The notes beneath the pieces were generated by a model. The model worked only from the letters and a program-made list of their open reading frames with translations, was not told where the DNA came from and made no database searches. Both the position numbers and the translations under genes were made by a program. A stretch of 64,000 nt of DNA from an uncultured Prevotellaceae bacterium (GTDB taxonomy: Bacteria; Bacteroidota; Bacteroidia; Bacteroidales; Bacteroidaceae), in NCBI GenBank assembly GCA_947166305.1, contig CAMVDV010000002.1, positions 1-64,000 on the forward strand, read 5' to 3'. Below are positions 8,152 through 17,382 of the stretch, piece by piece. Positions within the stretch are counted from its first letter, which is position 1. The number at the start of each line of letters is the position of its first letter.

Positions 8152-10353
8152 TTATTTCGTCATTTCCTTGAAGTGTTGTGTGATTTGGCGGAAGAGATGA
8201 TAGCGCGTATTGCCGCCATAGATGCCATGATTGCGGTTGGTGTAGGCAAGCAAGCGGAAGTCCTTGTCGGCCTGGACGAGTGCTTCGGTGTATTCCGCCG
8301 CACCGCGGAAATGGACATTGTCATCAGCAAGTCCGTGGATGAGCAGGAGTTTGCCGCTGAGCCTCGAGGCTCGGCTGATGGGACAGTCGTCGTAGCCAGT
8401 GCCATTCTCGCGCGGTGTCTGCATGAAGCGCTCGGTGTAAACGGTGTCATAGTAGCGCCAGCTCGTGGGAGCCGCCACGGCTACGCCTGCTGCAAACACA
8501 GGCCGGCCCTCGCTCATGCTCATCAATGTGTTGAAACCTCCGTAGCTCCATCCCCAAATGGCAATGCGATTCTTGTCAACATAGGGTTGCTGTCCGAGCC
8601 AAACGGCCGCTTCCACCTGGTCGTGGCTCTCGAGCTGACCAAGCTTGAGGTAGGTGCTTTGCTCGAAATCGCGGCCTCTTCCGCCCGTACCCCGTCCGTC
8701 CACGCAGACCGAGATGAAGCCTTCTTGGGCCAAGTATTGCTCGTAGAGGCAGCCACCCATGTTGCCTGCGTTCCAACTGTCCACCACTTGCTGCGAACCC
8801 GGACCGCTGTACTGGTGCATGACGACAGGGTATTTCTGCGAAGGATTGAAGTTGGGCGGCAGCACCATGAAGCCGTTGAGCTGGATGCCTTCGGGGGTGG
8901 TGAACGAGAAGAACTTCCTCTCGCCAAGCCTCAAGGCGCCAAGTTTCTGTCGGAGCGCAGCATTGTCCTCGAGCGTGCAGAGCGTCTTGCCCGAAGCGTC
9001 GCAAAGCGTCGTGACGGAAGGCGTGTTCAGGTCGCTCCAGGTGTTCATGTAGTAGCGAAGACCCGTAGAGAAGATGGCATTGTTTGTGCCGCCCTCCGAG
9101 GTGCTGAGCCGTGTGATTTTGCCCTTGCTGTCGCTCTTATATACACTCCTCCGCATAGGGCTTTCCTGATTGCTGGCAAAGAAAGTCGAACCACTCTTCG
9201 TGTCGTAGCCGTAGAAGGCCTTCACCTCGAAGTTACCGCTGGTGAGTTGCCGGCGAAGGGTGCCGTTCAGGTCGTAGAGATACAGGTGCTTATAGCCGCT
9301 GCGCTCGCTGGTGAGCACGAAACCTCCCGCCACGGTGCGGAAACTCGTGACCGTTTCCTCGGGAACATAGCATTCTGCCTGCTCGCGGACAATGAGTCGG
9401 CACTCCGTACTACGCGGGTTGGCCAGATATATGTCAAGCTGGCTCTGATGACGGTTGAGGGTGAGGATGAGCAACTTCTCGGCATCATCGGTGAAGAAAA
9501 TGCGAGGGACGTAACCATCCGAGGAGATTGGAAGTTGCATCTTGCGGATAACGCGGCTTTTTATATCAAAACTATGGACGCTCACCACGCTGTTTTTGGC
9601 TCCAGCCACAGGGTATTTGTAGTCGAACGAACCAGGGTAGTCGGCATATTCCTGCCTCTCGGGACTCATACCCTTGTACAAAGGGAAGCTGAACATCGGC
9701 ACGTCTGTCTCATCATAGCGAATCCATGCGAGCATCGTGCCGTCCTCATTGAAGTCGAAGGCACGGGCAAAAGAGAACTCTTCCTCGTTCACCCAATCGG
9801 GTTTGCCGTTGATAATTTTGTTGAACTCTCCATCCTTCGTGACTTGGCTCTCGCTGTTGTTGAAAAGAAGCTTGACGAGGAAGAGATTACCTCCACGCAC
9901 AAATGCCACCATCGTGCCGTCGCGACTCCAAAGAGGCTGTTCCTGCGGACCGCCTTCGCTGAGGTGTGCGAGGGTGCGATTCTTTACATTATATATATAA
10001 TACTCTGCCGTTTTGCTGTGACGGTAGATACTTCTCGTCTCAGTCTGCACGAGGATGTTCTTCTCGTCGGGCGACATCTGGTATCCATCAATGCGGTCGA
10101 GCTTGACACGGTTCTTGACGTTATCCACATCGAAGAGCACTCCCGTCTGCTGACCCGTGCGGAAGCTGCGTACGACGATTTGCTTTCCGCCCGGCGCAAG
10201 CTGGCTATAGCTCTCGCCATCAAGCAGAGGTGTGACGCCATGGATGCCTTTTTGAGAATACACGCCGCTGGTCAGGTCCTTGAGGGAAAGGCCGTCGGCT
10301 TTTGCAAAAAGAGCGGCGCAGAGGAGCGCCAAGAGTGCTGTGAGATGTTTCAT
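8152..10353 (-). CDS. Dipeptidyl peptidase IV (S9B family)
   Basis: A 733-residue exported serine peptidase that releases X-Pro dipeptides from peptides. Residues 1-18 are a signal peptide. About residues 40-460 form the DPPIV N-terminal beta-propeller (SRDGTMVAFVRGGNLFLV; NGKPDWVNEEEF). The C-terminal alpha/beta-hydrolase domain has the nucleophile in GWSYGG, the aspartate in HGLADDNVHF and the histidine in NRNHGIYGG. The propeller's EE pair, which binds the substrate amino terminus in DPP IV, is present in VNEEEFSFARAF. Bacteroidales use such enzymes for periplasmic peptide use. Transcribed alone from a promoter divergent to that of the radical SAM gene. Confidence 0.92.
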   Translation of the reverse strand: MKHLTALLALLCAALFAKADGLSLKDLTSGVYSQKGIHGVTPLLDGESYSQLAPGGKQIVVRSFRTGQQTGVLFDVDNVKNRVKLDRIDGYQMSPDEKNILVQTETRSIYRHSKTAEYYIYNVKNRTLAHLSEGGPQEQPLWSRDGTMVAFVRGGNLFLVKLLFNNSESQVTKDGEFNKIINGKPDWVNEEEFSFARAFDFNEDGTMLAWIRYDETDVPMFSFPLYKGMSPERQEYADYPGSFDYKYPVAGAKNSVVSVHSFDIKSRVIRKMQLPISSDGYVPRIFFTDDAEKLLILTLNRHQSQLDIYLANPRSTECRLIVREQAECYVPEETVTSFRTVAGGFVLTSERSGYKHLYLYDLNGTLRRQLTSGNFEVKAFYGYDTKSGSTFFASNQESPMRRSVYKSDSKGKITRLSTSEGGTNNAIFSTGLRYYMNTWSDLNTPSVTTLCDASGKTLCTLEDNAALRQKLGALRLGERKFFSFTTPEGIQLNGFMVLPPNFNPSQKYPVVMHQYSGPGSQQVVDSWNAGNMGGCLYEQYLAQEGFISVCVDGRGTGGRGRDFEQSTYLKLGQLESHDQVEAAVWLGQQPYVDKNRIAIWGWSYGGFNTLMSMSEGRPVFAAGVAVAAPTSWRYYDTVYTERFMQTPRENGTGYDDCPISRASRLSGKLLLIHGLADDNVHFRGAAEYTEALVQADKDFRLLAYTNRNHGIYGGNTRYHLFRQITQHFKEMTK

Positions 10354-10388
10354 CGTGGTGTGTGAGTGTTATATTTGTTTTTCGATTG

Positions 10389-10396
10389 CAAAGATA
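10389..10396 (-). promoter_or_regulatory. -7 box of the DPP IV gene
   Basis: TATCTTTG on the minus strand, about 35 bases before the start codon. No clear -33 TTTG at the standard spacing. Confidence 0.45.
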
Positions 10397-10441
10397 CGAA
10401 AAAGTTGAGAGTTAAGAGTGAAGAGTTAAGAGTTTTTTTCT

Positions 10442-10449
10442 TAACTTTG
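10442..10449 (+). promoter_or_regulatory. -7 box of the radical SAM gene, abutting the start codon
   Basis: TAACTTTG followed by CAAC and the ATG at 10454. As with tamL only 4 bases separate box and start codon, implying a leaderless or nearly leaderless transcript. Confidence 0.55.
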
Positions 10450-10453
10450 CAAC

Positions 10454-11326
10454 ATGAAACACAAGGAATATGGCAAATGGCTGCAAGAGGTGTTCGGGCA
10501 GAAGGTGCAGAAGCTCTCGATAGATGCGGGTTTCTCGTGCCCCAACCGCGACGGGCGTGTCGGCACGGGCGGCTGCACGTTCTGCTCCAACGAATGCTTC
10601 GTGCCGGCATATTGCCGAAGGGGACTCTCTGTCGGCGAACAGATTGAAGAGGGAAAGCTGTTCTTCAGGCACAAATACAAAAGGCCGTTGAAGTTCTTGG
10701 CCTACTTCCAGTCTTATTCCAACACATACGCCGGGCTGCCTCGTCTTGAGGCCCTTTACGAAGAAGCCCTTGCCGCTGACGACATTGTGGGCATCATTAT
10801 TGGCACAAGGCCGGACTGCATCGACGCTCAGCTCCTTGACTTCCTGGAGAACCTTTCCCGACGCACGTTTCTTTGCCTGGAATTTGGAGTGGAAAGCCTG
10901 AACGATGAGACGCTCCGCCGCGTCAATCGCGGCCACAACGCCGAGGCTTCTTTGCAGGCCATCCGTGCGACGGCTGACAGAGGAATCCTCGTTGGCGCCC
11001 ACATCATCCTTGGTTTCCCGTGGGAAAGCCGCGACGAACTGATGCAGCAGGCCGACCTTCTTGCCACAATGCCACTGAAAACGCTGAAGCTCCACCAGCT
11101 GCAAGTGCTGAAAGGCACTGAGCTTGCGCGCCAATATGAAGAGGTTCCCTGGCCGATGCCTTCGCCTGAGCAGTACATCCGCCTTGCCCTCGACTACATC
11201 GACCGCTTGCCGGACAGTGTCGTCGTTGACCGTCTCGTCAGCCAATGCCCTCCCCGAATGGTGCTGGCGCCCAGGTGGGGACTGAAAAACCACGACTTCT
11301 CCTGCCTTGAAAAAATGGGAATTTGA
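10454..11326 (+). CDS. Radical SAM protein, YhcC/TIGR01212 family
   Basis: A 290-residue radical SAM enzyme. The cluster cysteines are in the family-specific arrangement CPNRDG (C29), then GGCTFC (C41, C44), matching the YhcC/TIGR01212 group. Later motifs EFGVES and GAHIILGFPWES are typical of this group. The cellular substrate of the family is not established to my knowledge. The ATG at 10454 is the only start before the conserved KLSIDAGFSCP stretch. It lies upstream of nhaA, which has its own -7 box. Confidence 0.87.
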   Translation: MKHKEYGKWLQEVFGQKVQKLSIDAGFSCPNRDGRVGTGGCTFCSNECFVPAYCRRGLSVGEQIEEGKLFFRHKYKRPLKFLAYFQSYSNTYAGLPRLEALYEEALAADDIVGIIIGTRPDCIDAQLLDFLENLSRRTFLCLEFGVESLNDETLRRVNRGHNAEASLQAIRATADRGILVGAHIILGFPWESRDELMQQADLLATMPLKTLKLHQLQVLKGTELARQYEEVPWPMPSPEQYIRLALDYIDRLPDSVVVDRLVSQCPPRMVLAPRWGLKNHDFSCLEKMGI

Positions 11327-11424
11327 GAGCGAAAACTTTCAATTTCCCTTTTTCTTTTTACCTTTTTTCACGCTCATCCCTCAACTTTTCAACTTTTCGA
11401 CTTTAATCTTTGAACTTTTTGTTG

Positions 11425-11432
11425 TACCTTTG
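11425..11432 (+). promoter_or_regulatory. -7 box of nhaA
   Basis: TACCTTTG, 28 bases before the nhaA start codon; -33 element not clear. Confidence 0.45.
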
Positions 11433-11459
11433 CACTTACTTTCAAAACAAATTGTAAAA

Positions 11460-12848
11460 ATGCAAAACAACTATCCATTCATCAGCATGCTCCGCAAATA
11501 CGTGAGCAGCAGTGTCCTCCTGGTCATTGCCACGGTTGCGGCCCTCGTTGTCGCCAACAGTTCCTGGGGCGACCTTTATCGAAGTGTGTGGGAGCTGCCC
11601 ATCGCCATGAGCATAGGCGGCTTCAATTTCTTCAGCCACGGCGGTCACTCCATGTCGCTGGGCGAGTTCATCAACGACTATCTGATGGCTGTCTTCTTCC
11701 TGAGCGTGGGCTTGGAAATAAAGCGCGAAGTGCTTGTGGGCGAGCTGTCGAACATCAAGAATGCGCTTGCCCCCATCATTGGTGCCTGCGGAGGCATGAT
11801 TGTGCCGGTCATTGTCTTCTTCCTTGTCTGCTGGGGCCATCCCATCATGGAGCGAGGCATGGCCATCCCCATGGCTACCGACATTGCCTTCTCGCTGGGA
11901 TGCCTGAGTGTCTTCAGCAAGCGTTGCCCGATTGGGCTGAAGGTGTTCCTGGCGACGCTCGCCGTGGCCGACGACTTGGGCGGAATCATAGTGATTGCCA
12001 TCCGCTACACCGAGCACCTCGACCTCTGGTACCTGCTCTTCTCTGCCATCCTCGTGGCCGTCTTGTGCATAGGCAACTGGCAAGGCGTGCGCACCAAGGC
12101 TTTCTACATCAACACGGGGCTGGCGCTTTGGTTCTGTATGCTTCAGAGTGGCATCCACGCCACCATTGCCGGCGTGATACTGGCCTTCTGCGTTCCGGCC
12201 AACATCCCCAAGGGTACGAAGTTCTACATTGAGCGTATCCGCAACAAGCTTCGCCATTTCCCGGCAACGGTGGTGACGCGCGAGGACCGCAACAAGCCTG
12301 TCGTGCTGAGCGACGAGGAGATAGCGCTGCTGAAGAGCGTGGAGTCGTCGAGCGACCACCTCATCAGTCCGCTTCAGGACTTGGAGGACGAGCTGAAGAT
12401 TCCCGTCAACTACGAGATCATCCCGCTCTTTGCCTTTGCCAACGCCGGTGTGAACATGGCTGGAATGAGCTTGATGAACCTCTTCTCGGGCGTGGGTCTG
12501 GGCGTATTCCTCGGTCTGCTCGTAGGCAAGTTCTGCGGCGTGCTGAGCTTCACTTGGCTGGGCACCAAGCTGGGCATCATTCGGTTGCCGCAAGGAGCCA
12601 ACTGGAAGTCGTTCGCCAGCATCTGTATGCTTTGCGGCATCGGCTTCACGGTGAGCATGTTCATGTCTGCCCTGAGCTTCCCCGAAGAAGCCCATGTCGA
12701 CTATCTGAACGATGCTAAACTGGGCATACTCTGCGGCACGATAGCGAGTGCAGCCGTCGGTATGTTCATGCTCAACCGTTTCTTGCCGAAGAAAGGGGAA
12801 GTGCCGGTGGAGCTAACCTCTCTCCAGACGGACGACACGAAAGCTTAG
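11460..12848 (+). CDS. nhaA: Na+/H+ antiporter NhaA
   Basis: A 462-residue inner-membrane antiporter that expels Na+ in exchange for H+. The sequence shows the NhaA signatures: FINDYLMAVFFLSVGLEIKRE, AMPMATDIAFSLG-like text (MAIPMATDIAFSLG) with its acidic residue in the helix IV region, and ATLAVADDLGGIIVIA, which contains the two adjacent transport aspartates. The hydrophilic stretch at about residues 265-310 is longer than in the E. coli protein, as is common in Bacteroidota. The start at 11460 was chosen because it follows the -7 box by 28 bases; an earlier in-frame ATG (11307) lies inside the preceding gene and would add 51 non-homologous residues. Confidence 0.94.
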   Translation: MQNNYPFISMLRKYVSSSVLLVIATVAALVVANSSWGDLYRSVWELPIAMSIGGFNFFSHGGHSMSLGEFINDYLMAVFFLSVGLEIKREVLVGELSNIKNALAPIIGACGGMIVPVIVFFLVCWGHPIMERGMAIPMATDIAFSLGCLSVFSKRCPIGLKVFLATLAVADDLGGIIVIAIRYTEHLDLWYLLFSAILVAVLCIGNWQGVRTKAFYINTGLALWFCMLQSGIHATIAGVILAFCVPANIPKGTKFYIERIRNKLRHFPATVVTREDRNKPVVLSDEEIALLKSVESSSDHLISPLQDLEDELKIPVNYEIIPLFAFANAGVNMAGMSLMNLFSGVGLGVFLGLLVGKFCGVLSFTWLGTKLGIIRLPQGANWKSFASICMLCGIGFTVSMFMSALSFPEEAHVDYLNDAKLGILCGTIASAAVGMFMLNRFLPKKGEVPVELTSLQTDDTKA

Positions 12849-12932
12849 CTCCAGCCCTCACCCTTCTCTGATTCAGTGCCCATCCCCCACGGTTTCCGCC
12901 CCCACCCCATGCGGTTTCCGCGAACCATCCAG

Positions 12933-12965
12933 CCGGCGCGCCCTCTTGCGGCACGCCGGTTTTTT
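12933..12965 (+). terminator. Rho-independent terminator after nhaA
   Basis: A 10-bp stem (12933-12942 with 12950-12959, CCGGCG core, one wobble pair) and a 7-base loop, followed by six T residues. It lies about 85 bases after the nhaA stop codon. Confidence 0.75.
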
Positions 12966-13010
12966 CGTATCGCCACACCGCTGTCTGTCACTCCGCGTGC
13001 CGTGTTCATT

Positions 13011-13076
13011 GCATGGTCATGATGCTGCAATTGCAGGGTCATGATGTTGCAATTGCAGATTCATGACCATGCAATC
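13011..13076. repeat. 22-bp tandem array E (3 units)
   Basis: Units start at 13011, 13033 and 13055; cores are GTCATGATGCTGCAATT, GTCATGATGTTGCAATT and TTCATGACCATGCAATC. The GTTGCAATTGCAG text resembles the core of the arrays at 59284 and 21993. A more diverged fourth unit may precede it (12989-13010). Confidence 0.7.
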
Positions 13077-13274
13077 GGAACCCTACAGGGTTTCTGGAGA
13101 CAGCCCTTGCGATGTCGGGAGGCACGGCGGGAGGTCAGTCCGGCAGGGGCATTTCGTTCCGGAACTTCACCCGCTTCGTGGAAAACAGCACGGGAAAAGG
13201 TTGTTTTCGCAAGGAAATGCAGGGAAAGAGGTATGTTTTCGGGAGAATGGCTTCATAAAATGGAAAAACATTCG

Positions 13275-13282
13275 TAACTTTG
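13275..13282 (+). promoter_or_regulatory. -7 box of the TPR/AraC regulator gene
   Basis: TAACTTTG, followed by GCAGAAAAA. The same CGTAAnTTTGCAG context precedes the GH26 mannanase gene at 49324. Initiation here makes the 43-44-bp repeats part of the mRNA leader. Confidence 0.55.
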
Positions 13283-13292
13283 CAGAAAAATA

Positions 13293-13484
13293 CAGAAAGC
13301 CTGCACTTCCAGGCACCGGCCGCGACAAGGGTTCCGGCGCTTCCAAGCATCGGCTCCCAGACAGAAAGCCTGCACTTCCGGCGCTTCCAAGCGTCGGCCC
13401 CCAAACAGGAAGCCTGCACTTCCGGCGCTTCCAAGCGTCGCCCCCAGACAGAAAGCCTGCATTTCCGACGCTTTTTAGCGTCGG
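13293..13484 (+). repeat. 43-44-bp direct repeats in the regulator leader
   Basis: Copies begin at 13293 (extended, 69 bp), 13362, 13406 and 13449, each opening with CAGAAAGCCTGCACTTCC or a close variant and continuing GGCGCTTCCAAGCGTCGG. The last copy closes with a perfect 8-bp hairpin around a 4-base loop (13465-13484). Each repeat equals about two 22-bp lengths. Confidence 0.85.
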
Positions 13485-13505
13485 CCTTTGACAACAAACA
13501 AGACG

Positions 13506-15197
13506 ATGAGCATGAAAACCCTGCGATATATCTTCACCATAGCCTGCCTCCTGCTTGTGCCGCTCCATGCGGTGCCGGACGAAGCGGAGCAGATAGAACG
13601 CTTTGCAAGCGAGTATGTCCGCTGCCACGACACGGCGGCGAGGCTCCGACTTGCCAACCGTTTCTTTGCCTACCTCAACGAAATCGACTACACCGACCAG
13701 CCCATCTCCTTCCCGCCGGGTTCGCATATCGACTCCGTCGACGTGAATGTTTACTACTACATCGCTGAGTGGAACTACGGAACGGGCAACTATCAGCGCG
13801 CAGCCGACTTGTGCCGGCAGGCCACGAAGTGCATGGGGCAGGTGGATGACGTGTCGCGCAGCGATGTCTACAGCCTGCTCGGGGCATCATGCTTCCGCCT
13901 GAGCAAGTACCAGGAAGCCGCCGACGCGCTCAACCAAAGCTATCTGCTCGACAAGAAAGCGGGCGACTACGACCGCATGAGCTCCACGCTGAACAACATC
14001 GCCAGCGTCTTCGTGGCAGCAGGCAAGCCCCGCGAGGCAGAGAAGTACGCCACGGAAGCCATCGCCGCCAACAGCCACACCGACAACCTCGCACGCCGGG
14101 CCGTGCTCTACGGCACCGCGTCGGAGATAAACCGCTCCCTGGGCAACAACGAGGAAGCACACTTCTATGCACAAGGGGCGCTCGACATAGAGCGACAGCT
14201 GGGCGACAGCGCCCGCATCGGCGTGCGCCTCTCGCAGCTGGCCAGCACACAACTCGCCCTCTCGAAGGTGGATGAGGCACGACACTCTCTCGAAGAAGCC
14301 ATCCCACTCCTGCTCCGCAGCGGCAACCTCCACTCGTGGGGCATCTGCAAGAACCAGATGGGCGACATCCTCGCCAGCGAAGAACGCATGGACGAAGCGG
14401 CCCAGTGCTACACAGAGGCTGCCACGCTCTTCCAAAAGCAAGGCGACAAGTACAACGAGCTGCACGCCCGCGAGGGACTCTCCAGAGCCTTGAAGGAGAC
14501 AGCGCCCGCCGAAGCCATGACACATCTGGAGCGCGCCAACCGTCTGCAAGGGGAAATCTATCAGACAGAGACGGCCGAAGCCATCAGCAAGTACAACGCC
14601 ATCTACTACAACGACATCCTGCAGAAGAACGTGGAGGCTTCCGAGCGCCGCAGCCGCCTGCTCGCCGCCGCCTTCATCATCGGGGCCATCGTGCTGGCAG
14701 CGCTCGGCGTCCTCGCCTTCTCCTACAGCAATCGGCGCCACAGGCACGAGATGAAAGACTACAGGCAGCACATCAGCGACGTCGAGGACAAGAACGTGGA
14801 GATAAACCGCAAGTACCAAAACCTGGTGGCCGAGACCCTTCAGAACACCAAGGACCTCTCCGACGACGACAAGGAGTTCCTTTCCCAACTGACCTTAGCG
14901 GTGGACATGAGCATAGAAAACGGCAGCGGTGACATCGAAGCCATCGCTGCCGAAATGAACATCAGCACTGCCACACTGCGACGCAAGCTTGGAAAGATGC
15001 TGTCCGTCACGCCTAAGGACTACATCCAGCAGGTGAGGATGCACAAGGCAAAACTCCTGCTGCAGCAATTCCGCGACCTCTCCATCGCCCAGGTTGCCGA
15101 AAGGTGCGGCTACTCACAGCTCTCCAACTTCACACGCGCCTTCAAGAACTACTTCGGCTTCATGCCTTCCGACGTCCGGGGCACTAAGGAAGCATGA
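13506..15197 (+). CDS. Membrane-anchored TPR protein with AraC-type DNA-binding domain
   Basis: A 563-residue one-component regulator. An N-terminal signal-like segment (MKTLRYIFTIACLLLVPLHA) is followed by tetratricopeptide-like helical repeats over about residues 60-340. One transmembrane helix lies near 382-405 (AFIIGAIVLAALGVLAF), then a coiled linker, then a C-terminal AraC/XylS double helix-turn-helix (about 462-560; ISTATLRRKLGK and SIAQVAERCGYSQLSNFTRA). The likely topology is a periplasmic TPR sensor and a cytoplasmic DNA-binding domain, with no kinase involved. Start 13506 was chosen over 13488 because it opens on the signal segment; 13512 is also possible. It converges with the receptor gene 42 bases downstream. 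Targets are unknown; the shared leader with the GH26 gene is a hint. Confidence 0.85.
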   Translation: MSMKTLRYIFTIACLLLVPLHAVPDEAEQIERFASEYVRCHDTAARLRLANRFFAYLNEIDYTDQPISFPPGSHIDSVDVNVYYYIAEWNYGTGNYQRAADLCRQATKCMGQVDDVSRSDVYSLLGASCFRLSKYQEAADALNQSYLLDKKAGDYDRMSSTLNNIASVFVAAGKPREAEKYATEAIAANSHTDNLARRAVLYGTASEINRSLGNNEEAHFYAQGALDIERQLGDSARIGVRLSQLASTQLALSKVDEARHSLEEAIPLLLRSGNLHSWGICKNQMGDILASEERMDEAAQCYTEAATLFQKQGDKYNELHAREGLSRALKETAPAEAMTHLERANRLQGEIYQTETAEAISKYNAIYYNDILQKNVEASERRSRLLAAAFIIGAIVLAALGVLAFSYSNRRHRHEMKDYRQHISDVEDKNVEINRKYQNLVAETLQNTKDLSDDDKEFLSQLTLAVDMSIENGSGDIEAIAAEMNISTATLRRKLGKMLSVTPKDYIQQVRMHKAKLLLQQFRDLSIAQVAERCGYSQLSNFTRAFKNYFGFMPSDVRGTKEA

Positions 15198-15239
15198 CCT
15201 GCGCTCACCCTCCGGGCAAGCAGCCACAGGCCTTCGCCG

Positions 15240-17285
15240 CTATCTCTTCTTGCCGCCGATGCCCGCAAGACTGAGTTTCAGCCTTGCCCCTGCCATCACC
15301 CAGATGCCAGGCTGCGGCACGTTGCCAAGATCGTGGTAGTGATGATTGGTGATGTTAGTGGCCTGAACAAAGACATTGTAGCGCGTTGCGTCCCATTGCA
15401 ACTTGGCATCGAGCGACCAGTAAGGGTGATAGCTCACCAACCGTCCGCCGCTCATGTAGCTGCCCATGCGCTCTTGCCAACGCACGTCCCACGACATGGA
15501 GAGAAGGCTCCAGATGCGGTGCGTGAAGTTCATGACAAACTTGTGCTTGAGGTACTCCATGGCATAGTTACTCTTGAAGACTCCCTCGGCATCGTGCTTC
15601 GTCTGGTCGATAAAGGTGTAGCCTGCCGAGAGCGAACGCACCCAGGTATCGCTCTGCAAAAGCTCCGCAAAGCGCAGTTTTCCCTGCACCTGCACGCCGA
15701 AGTTGTCGAGGTTGAAGGCAGCAGTGTGGAAGATGTCGTCGGGAGAATACATCACCCAGTCAATCATCTGCGTGCCCCGATGGTAGAAACCCCTCACGCT
15801 GGCCTCTGCCCCACTCCACCGATATTCCGTACCAAGCGAGAGAGAATGGTTATGCTCAGGCTTGAGTCCGCGGTTACCCTCGTGGGTTGGACTTTTATAG
15901 TAAAGCTCCGTGAACGTAGGCAGACGGAAGCCTTTGTTGTAAGAAAGCAGCACTTTCCATCGGGACGAAGGCCGCCAGGCGATATCGACGCCCGGATAGA
16001 AGCGGAAACGGCGGTCGATGCTCGACGTCATGCTCGCCATGAGGCCGGCCGAGATAGTCCAATGCGGCAGGATGACGTTGTGCTCCAGGCTGAAGGAAAC
16101 AGTGGTGCGGTCGTCGCTCCATTGATAGAAGCTGCCCTGCGGCCGCGCATCTCGCCCAAGGTTAGTGCTGAGGATGCCTTCGTTGCGCAGCAAGGCAGAC
16201 AGCGCCGTCTTGCCCAGTCGCCAATCGAAATGCCCTCCCGCCTTGATGCCATAGACATCCGAGCGATGGAAGTTCTCGCCGAACGACGTGCCGCGAACAA
16301 GTTGGAAGTGATCGTAGTTGCGATTCCAGAAAACCTCAGGCTTGAAGTGGAAACGTCCCTTTGTCTCCGCGCTCACACTGGTCAGGAGTCTGCGGTTATG
16401 CTCAAACTGATTGGGATAAGCGGCACTATAGAATGTGTTGGCACCATAGTCCTTCTCCGAATAGCCGAATTGCCAGTCGATGCGAAGGCTCTGGTTCTCG
16501 AAGTCGCCCTGATAAAAGACTTGTCCCTTGCGCCACAGGCTGTTCTGCGTACCGCCATCGCTTCTGCCGCCTCCTCCGCTGATGCGATTGCTGACCTTGC
16601 CTGTCGTTAAGGAAAGTCGTGCCTCGCCTTCTGCCGTACCATAAGAACCGCCCTGGGCTGAAAGTTCAAGGCTTCGGCCTGCATCATGCTTCGTCACGAT
16701 GTTGATGGCACCGCCAAAGCTTTGTCCGCCGTAAACACGACTTGCTGCACCTTCAAGCACTTCGATGCGCTCAATGTCGCTGATGCTGACGGGAAAGTCT
16801 GCCGATAAGTGTCCTGTCTGTGGATTTCCGATGTCGATGCCGTTGAGCAGAAGCGTGACCTGGTCAAAGGTACCTCCATCGATGCTGATGTCCGTCTGAA
16901 TACCAAAGCCACCGCGCTGCCGGACATCCACACCGGTGACTAACTTAAAGAGGTCGTTGATACTTTGTACCGCCGCTTGTTCGATGTCCTTTCGGCTGAG
17001 TACACTCACGATTCTTGCTGACTGCAACTGCGTCAGCGGTGCCATGGTGCCGCTCACGGTCACCTCCGCCATCTCACCTTCGTCGATAGTCTCCCTGTCA
17101 TCAGTAGGCATCACGACTGTATCGTTGAGCCTTGCATGTGCCTGTGCTGCCACAGCGAGCGTGGCAACACTGAGCACGCCGATGCGCACCTGACGATGAA
17201 GACTGGCGAAGGCGCTGTAACCTTTACGGGCAAACTGCTTCCAGGTGATGACGTCTGGCCTGTCTTGATGTTTTTTGTTGTACAT
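15240..17285 (-). CDS. TonB-dependent outer-membrane receptor
   Basis: A 681-residue receptor for active uptake of a small ligand such as a siderophore, haem or corrinoid. The long signal region (about 51 residues, with WKQFARKGYSAFASL before VRIGVLSVATLAVAAQAHA) is the extended type I know from Prevotella/Bacteroides BtuB-like receptors. A TonB-box-like AEVTVSGT follows, then a plug domain with GGFGIQTDISIDGG and IERIEVLEGAASRVYGG, and a 22-strand-type barrel. No cobalamin riboswitch lies in the 97-base gap upstream, so a cobalamin ligand is unsupported. No SusD partner is adjacent. It ends 42 bases from the convergent regulator gene. Confidence 0.88.
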   Translation of the reverse strand: MYNKKHQDRPDVITWKQFARKGYSAFASLHRQVRIGVLSVATLAVAAQAHARLNDTVVMPTDDRETIDEGEMAEVTVSGTMAPLTQLQSARIVSVLSRKDIEQAAVQSINDLFKLVTGVDVRQRGGFGIQTDISIDGGTFDQVTLLLNGIDIGNPQTGHLSADFPVSISDIERIEVLEGAASRVYGGQSFGGAINIVTKHDAGRSLELSAQGGSYGTAEGEARLSLTTGKVSNRISGGGGRSDGGTQNSLWRKGQVFYQGDFENQSLRIDWQFGYSEKDYGANTFYSAAYPNQFEHNRRLLTSVSAETKGRFHFKPEVFWNRNYDHFQLVRGTSFGENFHRSDVYGIKAGGHFDWRLGKTALSALLRNEGILSTNLGRDARPQGSFYQWSDDRTTVSFSLEHNVILPHWTISAGLMASMTSSIDRRFRFYPGVDIAWRPSSRWKVLLSYNKGFRLPTFTELYYKSPTHEGNRGLKPEHNHSLSLGTEYRWSGAEASVRGFYHRGTQMIDWVMYSPDDIFHTAAFNLDNFGVQVQGKLRFAELLQSDTWVRSLSAGYTFIDQTKHDAEGVFKSNYAMEYLKHKFVMNFTHRIWSLLSMSWDVRWQERMGSYMSGGRLVSYHPYWSLDAKLQWDATRYNVFVQATNITNHHYHDLGNVPQPGIWVMAGARLKLSLAGIGGKKR

Positions 17286-17382
17286 TGATTAATTAATAAT
17301 TGAAAAATGAATAAAGAAGAATTAAGAATTATGGGCCAAGGGGCAATACACCTCTCTTAACTCTTAATTCTTAACTCTTAAC

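Larger units (their letters stand above)
12849..13505. other. Repeat-rich intergenic region between nhaA and the TPR/AraC regulator
   Basis: No gene found. In order it holds a terminator for nhaA, a 22-bp array (13011-13076), a 12-bp near-palindrome (13080-13091), the promoter of the regulator gene, and a 43-44-bp direct repeat array forming its leader (13293-13484). Confidence 0.6.

Noticed and set aside
17286..17382. Cobalamin riboswitch upstream of the BtuB-like receptor
   Set aside because: The 97-base spacer is AT-rich CTTAACTC repeats without a B12-box or conserved riboswitch core.
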